From NCBI GenBank assembly GCA_902778895.1, contig CACYZF010000007.1, forward strand, positions 1 through 64,000: a stretch of 64,000 nt of DNA, read 5' to 3'. The position numbers were made by a program, and so were the translations under genes. The notes under the pieces are model-generated. The model worked only from the letters and a program-made list of their open reading frames with translations. It was not told the DNA's origin and did no database searches. The DNA is from an uncultured bacterium (lineage in GTDB: Bacteria > Verrucomicrobiota > Lentisphaeria > Victivallales > UBA1829). The stretch's first letter is position 1. The number at the start of each line of letters is the position of its first letter. This document shows, one piece after another, positions 27,876 to 36,590 of this stretch.

Positions 27876-27904
27876 TTGTTTTTTCTCAAAAAAAGTGATA
27901 TAAT
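27876..27904 (+). promoter_or_regulatory. Promoter for the 270-aa membrane protein group
   Basis: TTGTTT (27876-27881), 17-base spacer, perfect TATAAT (27899-27904) with TG one base before it. Confidence 0.7.
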
Positions 27905-27927
27905 AAAGGTACGATTTCTTAACCCCG

Positions 27928-27942
27928 CCATCAGCAACACCA
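27928..27942 (+). repeat. Leader repeat, copy 1
   Basis: CCATCAGCAACACCA, 31 bases from the first base to the ATG at 27959. An identical 15-mer recurs at 28790-28804 at exactly the same distance from the next gene's ATG. Confidence 0.6.
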
Positions 27943-27958
27943 CGAAAGGGGCTGAACT

Positions 27959-28771
27959 ATGAACGAAACTATGGACACGCTGGACCCCCGGACTGAATCG
28001 CCGGCCGACGGCACGAGGGGCGCGGATCATGTGTTCAACGTCTTCCGGCAGATCGACACCCCGGTCTCGAAACTGAAGAGGGCGGCGATCGTCATGCAGA
28101 TCGTCTTTTTCGGCGGAGTGATCGCCGCCGTGCTGATGCTCTCGTATTTATGGGAGACAGGGGTACTCGCGATCGGGGTGCTGCCCTTAATCGTGTCACT
28201 GCTGGACCTGCTCGCGCTCCCGTTCGTTCCCGGCATCGTCGTCCGCAGGGAATTCCGGAACGACGTGATTCCGGCGTGCAGACGCGTCTGCAGCGAACAG
28301 AAGATCGTTGCCGGTGCGCTGAAAAGCCTGCGGTTTCTGTGGGCGCGTTATCTGCTGTATCTGCTCCCCCTGATCGCGATCTTTCTCGGACTGGCCGTTT
28401 GCTATTGTTTTTCCGACCTGGGGAGCGTGCCCTTTCGCGAGCTCGGCTGGCCGATCATGCTGTCTTTCGCCACGATTCTGCTGGGAGAGTGCGCTCTGGC
28501 GGTTTTTCCGGCCGCACGGCTGTTCAGCCGGAGAGCCAGCATGATCGTGATGCTGATCCTGATCGTCCTGGGACAGGCGGTTTTGCTGGCCACCGCCGTG
28601 ATCGGTGCGTCCGGCATAATCTGGTTTACCGACGGCGATCCTCATGTTAAAGAATATACCGTCTTCACCTTCCGCCTGATCTTCGTCTGCACCGTGGTTT
28701 TCGGCGGCGGACTCAAATATTTCATCCACGCGGCCTATACGGACGCGGAAAACGAGGGCCTGCTGTACTGA
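27959..28771 (+). CDS. Polytopic membrane protein of unknown function
   Basis: A 270-residue protein with a soluble charged N-terminus (1-45) and about six transmembrane helices (approximately 47-66, 70-92, 124-150, 163-185, 195-217, 230-252). It ends in a short acidic tail. No motif or family is recognised. It is the first gene of a run of four small envelope genes (to 30237) that share spacing and leader features. Confidence 0.65.
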   Translation: MNETMDTLDPRTESPADGTRGADHVFNVFRQIDTPVSKLKRAAIVMQIVFFGGVIAAVLMLSYLWETGVLAIGVLPLIVSLLDLLALPFVPGIVVRREFRNDVIPACRRVCSEQKIVAGALKSLRFLWARYLLYLLPLIAIFLGLAVCYCFSDLGSVPFRELGWPIMLSFATILLGECALAVFPAARLFSRRASMIVMLILIVLGQAVLLATAVIGASGIIWFTDGDPHVKEYTVFTFRLIFVCTVVFGGGLKYFIHAAYTDAENEGLLY

Positions 28772-28789
28772 AAATGATCCTCAAACCCT

Positions 28790-28804
28790 CCATCAGCAAC
28801 ACCA
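28790..28804 (+). repeat. Leader repeat, copy 2
   Basis: Identical to 27928-27942 and equally spaced (31 bases) from the ATG at 28821. Flanking bases are also similar, so the 5' leader was duplicated or is under selection. Confidence 0.6.
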
Positions 28805-28820
28805 TAAAAAGGCTGTAAAC

Positions 28821-29270
28821 ATGTCGAACACGAAAACGAGACGAAATATCTTCCTCGCTGTTATAGCGGTCGTAGTCGTCGCGGTCCTTCTTCTAGCAGG
28901 AACGGTGTTCCTCACGCATATTTTTATATGGTACGAAAAGGGATATCATCCTGATCCTGATTCCTGGGTTGGATTAACAAAGGGGGAATTTCTTGATTTA
29001 GCATTCAAGGAATTTCCTGCTTGCCGTGGCGGAGAACTATATGTTATTGTGAAGGAAACGACCCCCCAAGGAAAGAAAAACTATGATAACTATTCTTTCC
29101 TCACGCCCAAAGACGCAAAAGAGGATTCCGGTTTTATGAAATATGATATTTGGATCGCAGAGATACAGATAAGGTCTTCCTTACTTTTTTCAAAACGGGA
29201 ATGCATCGTTTTGAAATTTGTCGATGACAGGGTCGTAAAAGCATTATTGTCAGATATAGGCGAATTATGA
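28821..29270 (+). CDS. Single-pass membrane protein of unknown function
   Basis: A 149-residue protein with one N-terminal transmembrane segment (about 9-33) after a basic MSNTKTRR start, then an extracytoplasmic domain of about 115 residues rich in Lys, Phe and Tyr. Base composition is visibly more AT-rich than the neighbouring genes, hinting at transfer. The first five residues resemble those of the next gene (MSNT), suggesting related secretion leaders. No family was recognised. Confidence 0.6.
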   Translation: MSNTKTRRNIFLAVIAVVVVAVLLLAGTVFLTHIFIWYEKGYHPDPDSWVGLTKGEFLDLAFKEFPACRGGELYVIVKETTPQGKKNYDNYSFLTPKDAKEDSGFMKYDIWIAEIQIRSSLLFSKRECIVLKFVDDRVVKALLSDIGEL

Positions 29271-29280
29271 AAGGTTTGAA

Positions 29281-29658
29281 ATGATGTCGAACACGAATCC
29301 CATCCGAAAAACTATCCTCACCGTCATCGCGGTCTTCCTGATCGTTGCATCGTTCGCCGGATGCGAAACGACGAAAGAGATCAACGAAGATTATCTTGTC
29401 GTTTCCAGCATGGCGGTTATTCCGAATGAAGAAGAGCGCGGCGCGCTGACGTTGAAAATCAAGGGCGACTATGCGGAAAGCGCCTGGGGCATCAGGAGCA
29501 TCGAACAGGAAACGACCGGCAACACCATCGTCCTGACCGGCACTTTGGTGTCGGAAGGACAGGGCTCGTTCGAATACGAGGTCGTGATTCCTCCAAATGT
29601 CGATGTCGTGAAGTTCAATCAACGGGTATTGTGGACACGGAATCAAAAAACAAACTGA
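29281..29658 (+). CDS. Small predicted lipoprotein
   Basis: A 125-residue protein. The N-terminus ends in the lipobox SFAGC with C28 as lipid-attachment residue. The mature part (ETTKEINEDYLVVSSMAVIP) is predicted beta-rich and ends in polar Asn/Gln/Lys. It begins 10 bases after the previous gene. No family was recognised. Confidence 0.65.
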   Translation: MMSNTNPIRKTILTVIAVFLIVASFAGCETTKEINEDYLVVSSMAVIPNEEERGALTLKIKGDYAESAWGIRSIEQETTGNTIVLTGTLVSEGQGSFEYEVVIPPNVDVVKFNQRVLWTRNQKTN

Positions 29659-29664
29659 GTCATC

Positions 29665-30237
29665 ATGAAGACGCTCCCCTCAAAACTGCTGAAAACGCTG
29701 GCGCTGGCGGCATTGCTTGCGCCGTTCGCATGCGCGGCGGATGAAGTGGATGCATCGGAGACGGCCGGGCCGGGAACTTCCGCATCGGTCCGGCAGGATG
29801 AAACCGAGACCGGACAGCCGACCGGAAAAAAAGTCAAAAAGGCGAAGAAGCAGCCGAAAAAACCGGTTGTCACCGTGACCGTGACCGGGAGAAACGATCC
29901 GGCTGAAAAAGAGTCTGAGCCGGAACCTGATCCGGGATGGATCGGGGATTGCTATTACTACGCGGACGGCGGGTATTATCACAAGGACGGCGTGTACTGG
30001 CGCGCGGACCTGAAGACGCACTATGTGTACGAGGAGGAATGCTGGCACCTGGCGAACGGCGGCATCCTGACCGGGACGGGCGTCTATTTCCCGCCGGTCG
30101 TCGCGCCGGAGGGCGCGCTCGGCATCCCATGGCGTCTGGCTGCCGTGACGGCTGCGCTGATCGCGGGTCCGCCGGAGGATCCGGGGAAACCGCCTGCGAA
30201 ACCGCCCGTCCGCGTGATTATAGAAAAACGCAACTGA
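29665..30237 (+). CDS. Secreted Tyr-rich protein of unknown function
   Basis: A 190-residue protein with a signal peptide (about 1-24, AFACA-type cleavage). A Lys-rich patch (KKVKKAKKQPKK) and an acidic linker lead to an aromatic section (DCYYYADGGYYHKDGVYW) and a Pro-rich C-terminus. The architecture (signal, charged linker, Tyr/Trp patch, Pro-rich tail) recalls the secreted protein at 19563-20444, though without its repeats. It ends 6 bases from the convergent rng gene, leaving no room for a separate terminator. Confidence 0.62.
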   Translation: MKTLPSKLLKTLALAALLAPFACAADEVDASETAGPGTSASVRQDETETGQPTGKKVKKAKKQPKKPVVTVTVTGRNDPAEKESEPEPDPGWIGDCYYYADGGYYHKDGVYWRADLKTHYVYEEECWHLANGGILTGTGVYFPPVVAPEGALGIPWRLAAVTAALIAGPPEDPGKPPAKPPVRVIIEKRN

Positions 30238-30243
30238 CCGTTT

Positions 30244-31914
30244 TTATAGAAGCTCGCCCGTCTTCGGGTCGATGAGACGGAATTCCTCGACGTGGATCGC
30301 CGGGTCTGCGCGGAATTCGAGGTCGCGACCGTATTTGCTTTCCATTTCGTAGAGGATTTTCGCGTCGTCGTTTTTGAGGCGCGCGAGCACGGCGGGGTTC
30401 AGAATGACCCGCACGGTTGCGGCCTTCTTCGACTTCGTGCGCTGCTTGAGGATTTCGAGCAGGCGGCGCTGGATTTCCACGCTCATGCTGATGGCGGATT
30501 TCACGTGGCCGGAGCCGCCGCAGTAGGGGCACGGGTCGAACAGCGAATCCTGCACGCTCTCGCTTTCGCGCTGGCGCGTCATTTCCATGAGCCCGAACTT
30601 GCTGATCGGGAGGATTTTCGTGCGTGCGCGGTCGAGGTCGGCGAGCTTGTTCATCGTGCGGTTGACCTGTTCGCGGTCGGCGCTGTTCGCCATGTCGATG
30701 AAGTCGATGACGATCTGTCCGCCGATGTTGCGGAGCCGTATCTGACGCGCGATCTCCTTCGCTGCCTCGAGGTTGGTGTTCAGGATGAGCTCGCGTTGCG
30801 CCTTGCCGGCCTTGGACTTGCCGGTGTTGATGTCGATCGCCACGAGCGCCTCGGTCTCGTCGATGCAGAGGTAGCCGCCGCCGGGGAGGTTCACGATGCG
30901 GTTGTAGATTTCGGCGACCTGCGGCGTGACCTTGTAGCGGTCGAACACGGATTCGGCGCGCTTGTGGCGCGTGATCTGCGTGTTGAAGTCGTTTCCGACG
31001 AATTTCTTGAGCGCTTCGACCAGGAAATCGTATTTCTCCTTGTCGTCGACCACGATCTCGTCGATGTCGTCGGTCAGCAGGTCGCGCACGGTGCGTTCCA
31101 GCAGGTCGGGCTCGGCGTAGACGAGCGCGGGCGCCTTCGGCTTCAGCAGGGCGTTGTCGACCTTTTCCCAGAGTTCGAGGAGCATTTCCAGGTCGCGCTG
31201 GAAGAAGACGGCCTTGCGGTGTTCGCCGACGGTGCGGCAGATCAGGCCCATGCCGTCCGGGAGTTTCAGGCCGAGCAGGATCTTCCGGAGGCGGTCGCGT
31301 TCCTTCCTGTCCTCGATGCGCGAGGAGAGTCCGATGTGCTTGGAGTAGGGGAGCAGGACCAGGTAGCGGCCGGGGATGGTGATGTTGGTCGTGACGCGCG
31401 CACCCTTGGTGCCGATGGGGCCCTTTGTGACCTGCACGAGAAGTTCGGAGCCGGCGGGGAAGACGCGCGGGATGTCCTCGATGGTGATCTTGCCGGTATG
31501 GATGCGCTCCTCCATCTCCTTCAGACGTTTGGCGCGGTCGCCGCCCGTCACGAGGTTGCGGAATTTCTCGCTGAGGATGGAGATGATGTGTTTTTTCTTT
31601 TTCGGGGAGGCATCGGTCTCCTTGACGCGTTCGCGCTCCTCGCCGATCTTCTTGATGTTGTCGAGGATGTCGTAGGAGGCCGGGAGCATGTCGCGGAAAT
31701 GCATGAACGCGTTCTTCTCCGCGCCGATGTCGACGAAGCAGGCTTCGAGGCCCGGTTCGATGCGGACGATCTTGCCGAGGTAGATGGACCCGGCGACGAT
31801 GCCGTCGCCCTTGCGCTCGATCTGGTAGTCCTCCAGATGGCCGTTGATGAGCAGTGCCGAGCGGGTCTCAAGTTCCTCGCAGTTCAGGATGATCTGTTTT
31901 TTCTCTTGAGGCAT
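30244..31914 (-). CDS. rng: Ribonuclease G/E family endoribonuclease
   Basis: A 556-residue endonuclease that processes rRNA and mRNA. An S1 domain lies at about 35-125 (GSIYLGKIVRIEPGLEACFV, interrupted by a Lys-rich insertion KKKKH). The RNase-H-like/DNase-I-like catalytic region includes IPGRYLVLLPYS and ALVAIDINTGKS, with the metal-binding Asp residues around DFIDM. A Zn-link CPYCGGSG is near residue 470. The short C-terminus without a long scaffold makes it RNase G-like. It lies 16 bases downstream of fmt and shares its transcript. Confidence 0.92.
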   Translation of the reverse strand: MPQEKKQIILNCEELETRSALLINGHLEDYQIERKGDGIVAGSIYLGKIVRIEPGLEACFVDIGAEKNAFMHFRDMLPASYDILDNIKKIGEERERVKETDASPKKKKHIISILSEKFRNLVTGGDRAKRLKEMEERIHTGKITIEDIPRVFPAGSELLVQVTKGPIGTKGARVTTNITIPGRYLVLLPYSKHIGLSSRIEDRKERDRLRKILLGLKLPDGMGLICRTVGEHRKAVFFQRDLEMLLELWEKVDNALLKPKAPALVYAEPDLLERTVRDLLTDDIDEIVVDDKEKYDFLVEALKKFVGNDFNTQITRHKRAESVFDRYKVTPQVAEIYNRIVNLPGGGYLCIDETEALVAIDINTGKSKAGKAQRELILNTNLEAAKEIARQIRLRNIGGQIVIDFIDMANSADREQVNRTMNKLADLDRARTKILPISKFGLMEMTRQRESESVQDSLFDPCPYCGGSGHVKSAISMSVEIQRRLLEILKQRTKSKKAATVRVILNPAVLARLKNDDAKILYEMESKYGRDLEFRADPAIHVEEFRLIDPKTGELL

Positions 31915-31930
31915 GAGTTGGGAAAATCTT

Positions 31931-32920
31931 TCACGGGGTTGGCTGCTGTTCGGGCTGGCCGTTCAGCAGGACGTCGCCGACTTCGAGGCGGGCGCCGTTC
32001 AGGAAATCGGCGACGGGCATTTCCTTTTTTCCTTCGGGCACGATGCGGTCGAGCAGCAGGGAACCGGAGCCGCAGGATACCATGATCCTGTTGTCGGCGA
32101 GTGCAGTGATCTTTCCCGGCTCCGCATTGGGCGCTCTGAAGGACGTATACGACGCTTTCGTGATCTTGACCGACATGACGCGTCCGCGCACGTTGACGCG
32201 GAAGGACATCGACGGCCAGTTATGGTAAGCCCTCACCTTTCTTTCCAGGACGGCGGCGTCTTCGTTCCAGTCGACGAAACCGTCCGATTTTCGGATCTTG
32301 ACCGCGATCGTGATGCCCTCGGCGGGCTGCGGACACGGCGTGATCTCGCCGCGCGCGATGCGGCCCACGCAGTCGCAGATGCGGCTTCCGGCCATCGCGG
32401 AGAGCGTGCGTTCCAGCTCGTCCGTGGTGATCCCGGGCGGGACGGGCATGCGGTGCATTTCGTAGATCGGCCCCGAGTCCAGCCCCCGCTCCATCTGCAT
32501 AAACGTTACTCCGGTGATGTCGTCTCCGTTCAATACGCAGGTGGTGATGGGCGACGCCCCGCGGTATTTCGGGAGAAGGGACGCATGGACGTTCAGGCAG
32601 CCGAGCGGCGGGAGATTCAGGATCTGTTCCCGCAGGATCTGGCCGAACGACACCACCACGATCATGTCCGGTTCCAGTGCCGCCGCGTGGTCCAGGAACT
32701 CCGGAGTGTTCACGGACTGCACGCGTTCGCACGGGATTCCCGCCGCATCCGCGTACCGTCCGAGCGGAGTCGGCGTCAGCACGCGTTTGCGCCCCGCCGC
32801 GCGGTCCGGCTGGGTCACGGCCACGGCGAGCGTGAGGTCATGGCTGTTCGCCAGGGCCTCGAGGATCGGGACGGCGAAAACGCCGGCTCCCATGAATAAA
32901 ATGCGCGGGTTTTTGATCAT
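31931..32920 (-). CDS. fmt: Methionyl-tRNA formyltransferase
   Basis: A 329-residue enzyme that transfers formyl from 10-formyl-THF to initiator Met-tRNA. The catalytic signature LNVHASLLPKYRGASPI contains the conserved Asn-His pair; the downstream Asp is in ERGLDSGPI. The N-terminal Rossmann start reads RILFMGAGVFAVPILEAL, and the C-terminal OB-like domain covers about 210-320. It is first in the fmt-rng operon, driven by the promoter at 32956-32984. Confidence 0.95.
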   Translation of the reverse strand: MIKNPRILFMGAGVFAVPILEALANSHDLTLAVAVTQPDRAAGRKRVLTPTPLGRYADAAGIPCERVQSVNTPEFLDHAAALEPDMIVVVSFGQILREQILNLPPLGCLNVHASLLPKYRGASPITTCVLNGDDITGVTFMQMERGLDSGPIYEMHRMPVPPGITTDELERTLSAMAGSRICDCVGRIARGEITPCPQPAEGITIAVKIRKSDGFVDWNEDAAVLERKVRAYHNWPSMSFRVNVRGRVMSVKITKASYTSFRAPNAEPGKITALADNRIMVSCGSGSLLLDRIVPEGKKEMPVADFLNGARLEVGDVLLNGQPEQQPTP

Positions 32921-32955
32921 GATGCTTTTTCACGTCCGAAAAAAATTTAAACTTT

Positions 32956-32984
32956 AATATATCATAGAAGCGTGGCTTTTTCAA
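32956..32984 (-). promoter_or_regulatory. Promoter of fmt-rng
   Basis: Minus strand TTGAAA (32979-32984), 17-base spacer, TATATT (32956-32961), with TG one base before the -10. Confidence 0.7.
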
Positions 32985-33005
32985 ATGCTATTTGCTGAAA
33001 AATTG

Positions 33006-33253
33006 CCAGGACAAGTCCTGGACTGGAGCAGTGCGCTCAGCTTCGCTTGCGCACGAGGGAGGCGGGGCCAGGACAAGTCCTGGACTGGAGCAGTGCGCTC
33101 AGCTTCGCTTGCGCACGGGGGAGGCGGGGCCAGGACAAATCCTGGACTTTGGCTGTGCGCTCAGCTTCGCTTGCGCACGGGGGAGGCGGGGCCAGGACAA
33201 GTCCTGGACTGGAGCAGTGCGCTCAGCTTCGCTTGCGCACGAGGATGCGGAAA
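33006..33253. repeat. 62-bp tandem repeat, four copies, each with two hairpins
   Basis: Units begin at 33006, 33068, 33130 and 33192. Each contains CCAGGAC-aa-GTCCTGG (7-bp arms) and GTGCGC...GCGCAC (6-bp arms with an inner AGC/GCT). Copies 1, 2 and 4 are nearly identical; copy 3 differs by several substitutions near its first hairpin. Sixty-two is not a multiple of three, so the open frames crossing it are artefacts. The array fills most of the 428-base gap between the SEL1 gene end and the fmt promoter. The rest of the gap (33254-33348) shows no gene. Confidence 0.85.
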
Positions 33254-33348
33254 CTCTGCTGCGGCAGCGCCCGGCTTTGCCCGGAACGGAAAAAAACAGG
33301 CTGTTTCCGGGTGCGGAAAAGCAGCCCGGAGCTGGAGAAAGGCGGGCT

Positions 33349-36300
33349 TCAGTCCGCGAATCCGAACTCGCGGAGGGCGTCCCGCACCGGCTGAACGATT
33401 CCGGCCTTTTCCCGGCTGAATTCCATTGCCAGATCCGTGTCCCGTCTGACGCCGAGCGAACCGGTGGAATAACACGTCGCAAGTTTTCTCACCGCGGGAG
33501 CATAGCCGTGTTCCGCCCCCGCCTGATACCAGCGGAGCGCGTTGGCGCAGCTGACGGGATCGTCCTTCCTTTCGGCGTAGAAGTCGCCCAGCATGACCTG
33601 GGCTTCCGGGCTGTCCTTCATCGCCGCCTTCAGCAGCCATTCCTCCTCCTTCTCCCGGCTCTTTTCGACGCCGATGCCGAGCCTGTAACAGCGCGCCATC
33701 CGCATGAAAGCCGTGGAAACGCCGACATATCTGTCCGCCGCCAGAGTGCAATACCGGAACGACTCGGAATCCGACTTGCCGACTCCGATCCCCTTCTCAT
33801 AGCACGTGGCGAGCACCAGCCTGTACGCCTCCCGGTCGGTGACATAATGCTCGGCTGCAAGCAGGTTCTTCATTGCCTTCGCGGCCTGTTCCTCGTAGCG
33901 TTCGTCGCCGCTTTCCCGGTAGCAGATCGCGAGCATCACATGGGATTTGTAATTGTATGCGCCCGATCCCCCATCGTCCGCCGCTTTGCGATACCATTTC
34001 TCCGCTTCGGCCTTGTCCTGCTTCACGCCGTCGCCCAGATAATAGCAGTCTCCGAGCGCGGAGGCCGCAAGGTATGCCGGACGATCTTTCTTCTCGTGCT
34101 CAACCGCCCTGCGATACCATTTGACGGCCTCGGCCTTGTCCTGTTTCACGCCCTTCCCGTCGGCATGGCACTGTCCCACGAAATACATGGCGTAACTGTC
34201 CAGTTCGGCGCCGTTTTTCTCTGCCCGGAGGTACCATTTGGCGGCTTCGCCTTCGTCCTGCTTGACGATGTTGTCCCGGTCCCGATAACATTCGGCGAGG
34301 TACATCTGCGCCGGAGCGTAGTTCAGATAAGCGGCCCGGATGAGATACTCCGCCGCTCGGTCACGGCTGATTTCAGGGTCGGGATAGGTCCCGCGCGCCG
34401 AACGGGCGAGCTCGTACAGCGCCGGAGCATAATTCTGTTCCGCGGACAGCGTCAGCCAATCCCGGCGCCGTTCGCGGCTGTAATCCTTTCCGGAACCGTA
34501 GTACTTCCCGGTCCGGTACTGCGCCTCGGCGTTTCCATGCTCCGCCGCGCGGAAAAACCACAGCAGGGCGTTGAACTCGTTTGCGGTTCCCCCGGCCTCT
34601 TCACTTTTCAAATACAGGTTCGCGAGGGCGCACTGAGCTTCCGCGAGGCCCTGTTCCGCAGCCTGCCTGTACCGTTCGATCGCCTCCGCGTCGTCCTGCG
34701 GTACGCCGGTCCCCGTCTCGCAGCATTTTCCAAGTTCGAACTGCGCCTCGGCGTTTCCATGTTCCGCCGCCTTGAAATAACATTCGACAGCCTCTTTCAT
34801 GTCCTTTTCGACCCCCAGACCCTCCGCGTAACAGCGTCCGAGCCGGTACAGCGCACCGGGGTGATTCTGTTCTGCAGCCGCGCGGAACCATTTCGCCGAC
34901 TCCGGCGTGTCCTGTTTGACGCCGATGCCGCTGAAAAACGCCAGCCCGAGCTGATATGCGGTCTCCGCGTCGCCGGCCTGCGCCCGGCGGACCATCCGGC
35001 GGATATTCGTCCGGTTTTCGATCAGCCAGCTGTATTTTTTGTAACTGTTATGGGGATTGTCGTACCACTTCTCCGCCTCCTCCAGGTCGGCTTCCACGCC
35101 CTTGCCGAACTCGTAACAGAATCCCAGTTCATAGAACCCATACCCCTCCCTCTGCATATCCGCGCTGATCCTGTACCACTTCGCGGCTTCCGCGTAATTC
35201 TGTTTGAAGCCGTTCCGACCGTAGTAATAACTGTCGGCGATGTCCGTCCGCAGCATGGTGACATCCGATGAATCCTCGAGTATTCTGGCATTCAGCCCGT
35301 TGTCGAAATCCTCCAGTTCCCCGGGATCCAGGTGGCGCATGACACGTTTTCCGATCTGCAGTTCGCGGCGCGTGTAATCGCCCAGATTATGCCTGTTCCA
35401 TTTCCGCGCCTCGCCGATGTCGCATTCCGTGCCCCGGCCGTTTACATAACACTCCGCGAGTGCGGAGCACGCGGCGGGCAGGCTCTGTTCGGCCGCTTTC
35501 TTATACCAATGGAACGCTTCGGCCTCGTTCTTTTCGACTCCGTATTCGCCCCGGTCGCAGCATCTGCCGTACACAAACTGCGCCAGAGAATAACCGAGTT
35601 CCGCGGCCTTTCGATACCATTTCCCCGCCTCGATTTCGTCTTTTTCGACGGCTTTTCCCTCGGCGTAATACACGCCGGTCCGGTAGATCGCCCGCGCATA
35701 CCCGGCTTCCGCCGCCTTCCGATACCATTTCAGGGATTCGACCGAATCCTTTGTCACGCCGTCGCCCGTTTCATAGCACATGCCCAGCACATGCTGCGCG
35801 GGGGCATACCCGGCTTCCGCCGCCTTCCGATACCATTTCAACGCCTCGTCAAGGTCTTTTTTGACCGGCGCGCCGAATACCTCGGAATAAGAACAGTCTC
35901 CGAGCGCATATTGGGCGGGGGCATAGCCCAGATCCGCCGCTTTCCGGTAGAAAACCCAGAAACGCGCTTCGGGCCGGATGATGCCGGAGGCGGGAAACGA
36001 ATAGATGCTTTCGGCGTATTTGCCGAGGAGATAAAGCGCTTCGGCGTCGTCCTTGTCCGCCGCGTCCTGAAGCGGTTTCAGCGCCTTCTGCCGCAAATCC
36101 CGTGCCTGCGCCTCGTTTCCTTTTACCCCGCGTCCCCTGCGGTAACACTCGCTGAGCATGTATTGGGCGGGCGCATATTCCATGTCCGCCGCCTGTCGGA
36201 AGCGTGAGGCCGCCTCCTCGAAACGCTCGTTTTCGTATGCGGCAACCCCGGCATCATAAAGACTCCGCGCCTCGGAATTTGTTTCGTTTGCGGATGTGGC

Positions 36301-36384
36301 GTCCGACAGCTGCGTTTGCGTTTCCTGCGCCATGACGGGATATGCGAGGAGGACGGAGAGGAACAGGAGGGGGAACAGTTTCAT
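33349..36384 (-). CDS. Giant SEL1-repeat secreted protein
   Basis: A 1011-residue protein with a signal peptide (1-20, VMAQ cleavage). Almost the entire mature chain is tandem SEL1-type TPR-like repeats of about 36 residues, each with an A-x-x-WYRKAAE-x-G-x-A-x-A-Q-x-x-L-G core, roughly two dozen in all. A few units are degenerate (around 330-400). SEL1 proteins are protein-protein interaction scaffolds, for example in regulated secretion and envelope signalling; the partner is unknown. RBS AAGGAA and its own promoter (36466-36494) precede it. Internal repetition makes unequal recombination likely. Confidence 0.88.
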   Translation of the reverse strand: MKLFPLLFLSVLLAYPVMAQETQTQLSDATSANETNSEARSLYDAGVAAYENERFEEAASRFRQAADMEYAPAQYMLSECYRRGRGVKGNEAQARDLRQKALKPLQDAADKDDAEALYLLGKYAESIYSFPASGIIRPEARFWVFYRKAADLGYAPAQYALGDCSYSEVFGAPVKKDLDEALKWYRKAAEAGYAPAQHVLGMCYETGDGVTKDSVESLKWYRKAAEAGYARAIYRTGVYYAEGKAVEKDEIEAGKWYRKAAELGYSLAQFVYGRCCDRGEYGVEKNEAEAFHWYKKAAEQSLPAACSALAECYVNGRGTECDIGEARKWNRHNLGDYTRRELQIGKRVMRHLDPGELEDFDNGLNARILEDSSDVTMLRTDIADSYYYGRNGFKQNYAEAAKWYRISADMQREGYGFYELGFCYEFGKGVEADLEEAEKWYDNPHNSYKKYSWLIENRTNIRRMVRRAQAGDAETAYQLGLAFFSGIGVKQDTPESAKWFRAAAEQNHPGALYRLGRCYAEGLGVEKDMKEAVECYFKAAEHGNAEAQFELGKCCETGTGVPQDDAEAIERYRQAAEQGLAEAQCALANLYLKSEEAGGTANEFNALLWFFRAAEHGNAEAQYRTGKYYGSGKDYSRERRRDWLTLSAEQNYAPALYELARSARGTYPDPEISRDRAAEYLIRAAYLNYAPAQMYLAECYRDRDNIVKQDEGEAAKWYLRAEKNGAELDSYAMYFVGQCHADGKGVKQDKAEAVKWYRRAVEHEKKDRPAYLAASALGDCYYLGDGVKQDKAEAEKWYRKAADDGGSGAYNYKSHVMLAICYRESGDERYEEQAAKAMKNLLAAEHYVTDREAYRLVLATCYEKGIGVGKSDSESFRYCTLAADRYVGVSTAFMRMARCYRLGIGVEKSREKEEEWLLKAAMKDSPEAQVMLGDFYAERKDDPVSCANALRWYQAGAEHGYAPAVRKLATCYSTGSLGVRRDTDLAMEFSREKAGIVQPVRDALREFGFAD

Positions 36385-36465
36385 GTCGGATTCCTTGTTT
36401 CAGGTTGGAAGAGGTTATGCTAGAAACGGATACGGGGCGCAGGAACAGTTCGAAGACTGATGGCT

Positions 36466-36494
36466 AATATATCATCCGTCCAGGCAAAAGTCAA
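36466..36494 (-). promoter_or_regulatory. Promoter for the SEL1 gene
   Basis: Minus strand TTGACT (36489-36494), 17-base spacer, TATATT (36466-36471), with TG one base before the -10. Confidence 0.7.
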
Positions 36495-36590
36495 GCCGTG
36501 CAAATACTTTTTGGGCATCGGCGCGCCGACCGATCATCCAGGCGGAATAACGGTCGAAAAGCATCTTTTTCGAGAGCGGGGAAGAGGGAC

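Noticed and set aside
30292..32085. 597-codon plus-strand ORF opposite rng and fmt
   Set aside because: Antisense of two conserved housekeeping genes; no domain.
33006..33253. CRISPR array
   Set aside because: Units abut with no distinct spacers between conserved repeats and no cas genes are present; it is a plain tandem repeat.
33003..35271. 759-codon plus-strand ORF across the tandem array and the SEL1 gene
   Set aside because: It is the antisense shadow of the SEL1 repeats joined to non-coding repeats; it has no start context and no family, whereas the minus strand encodes a clear SEL1 protein.
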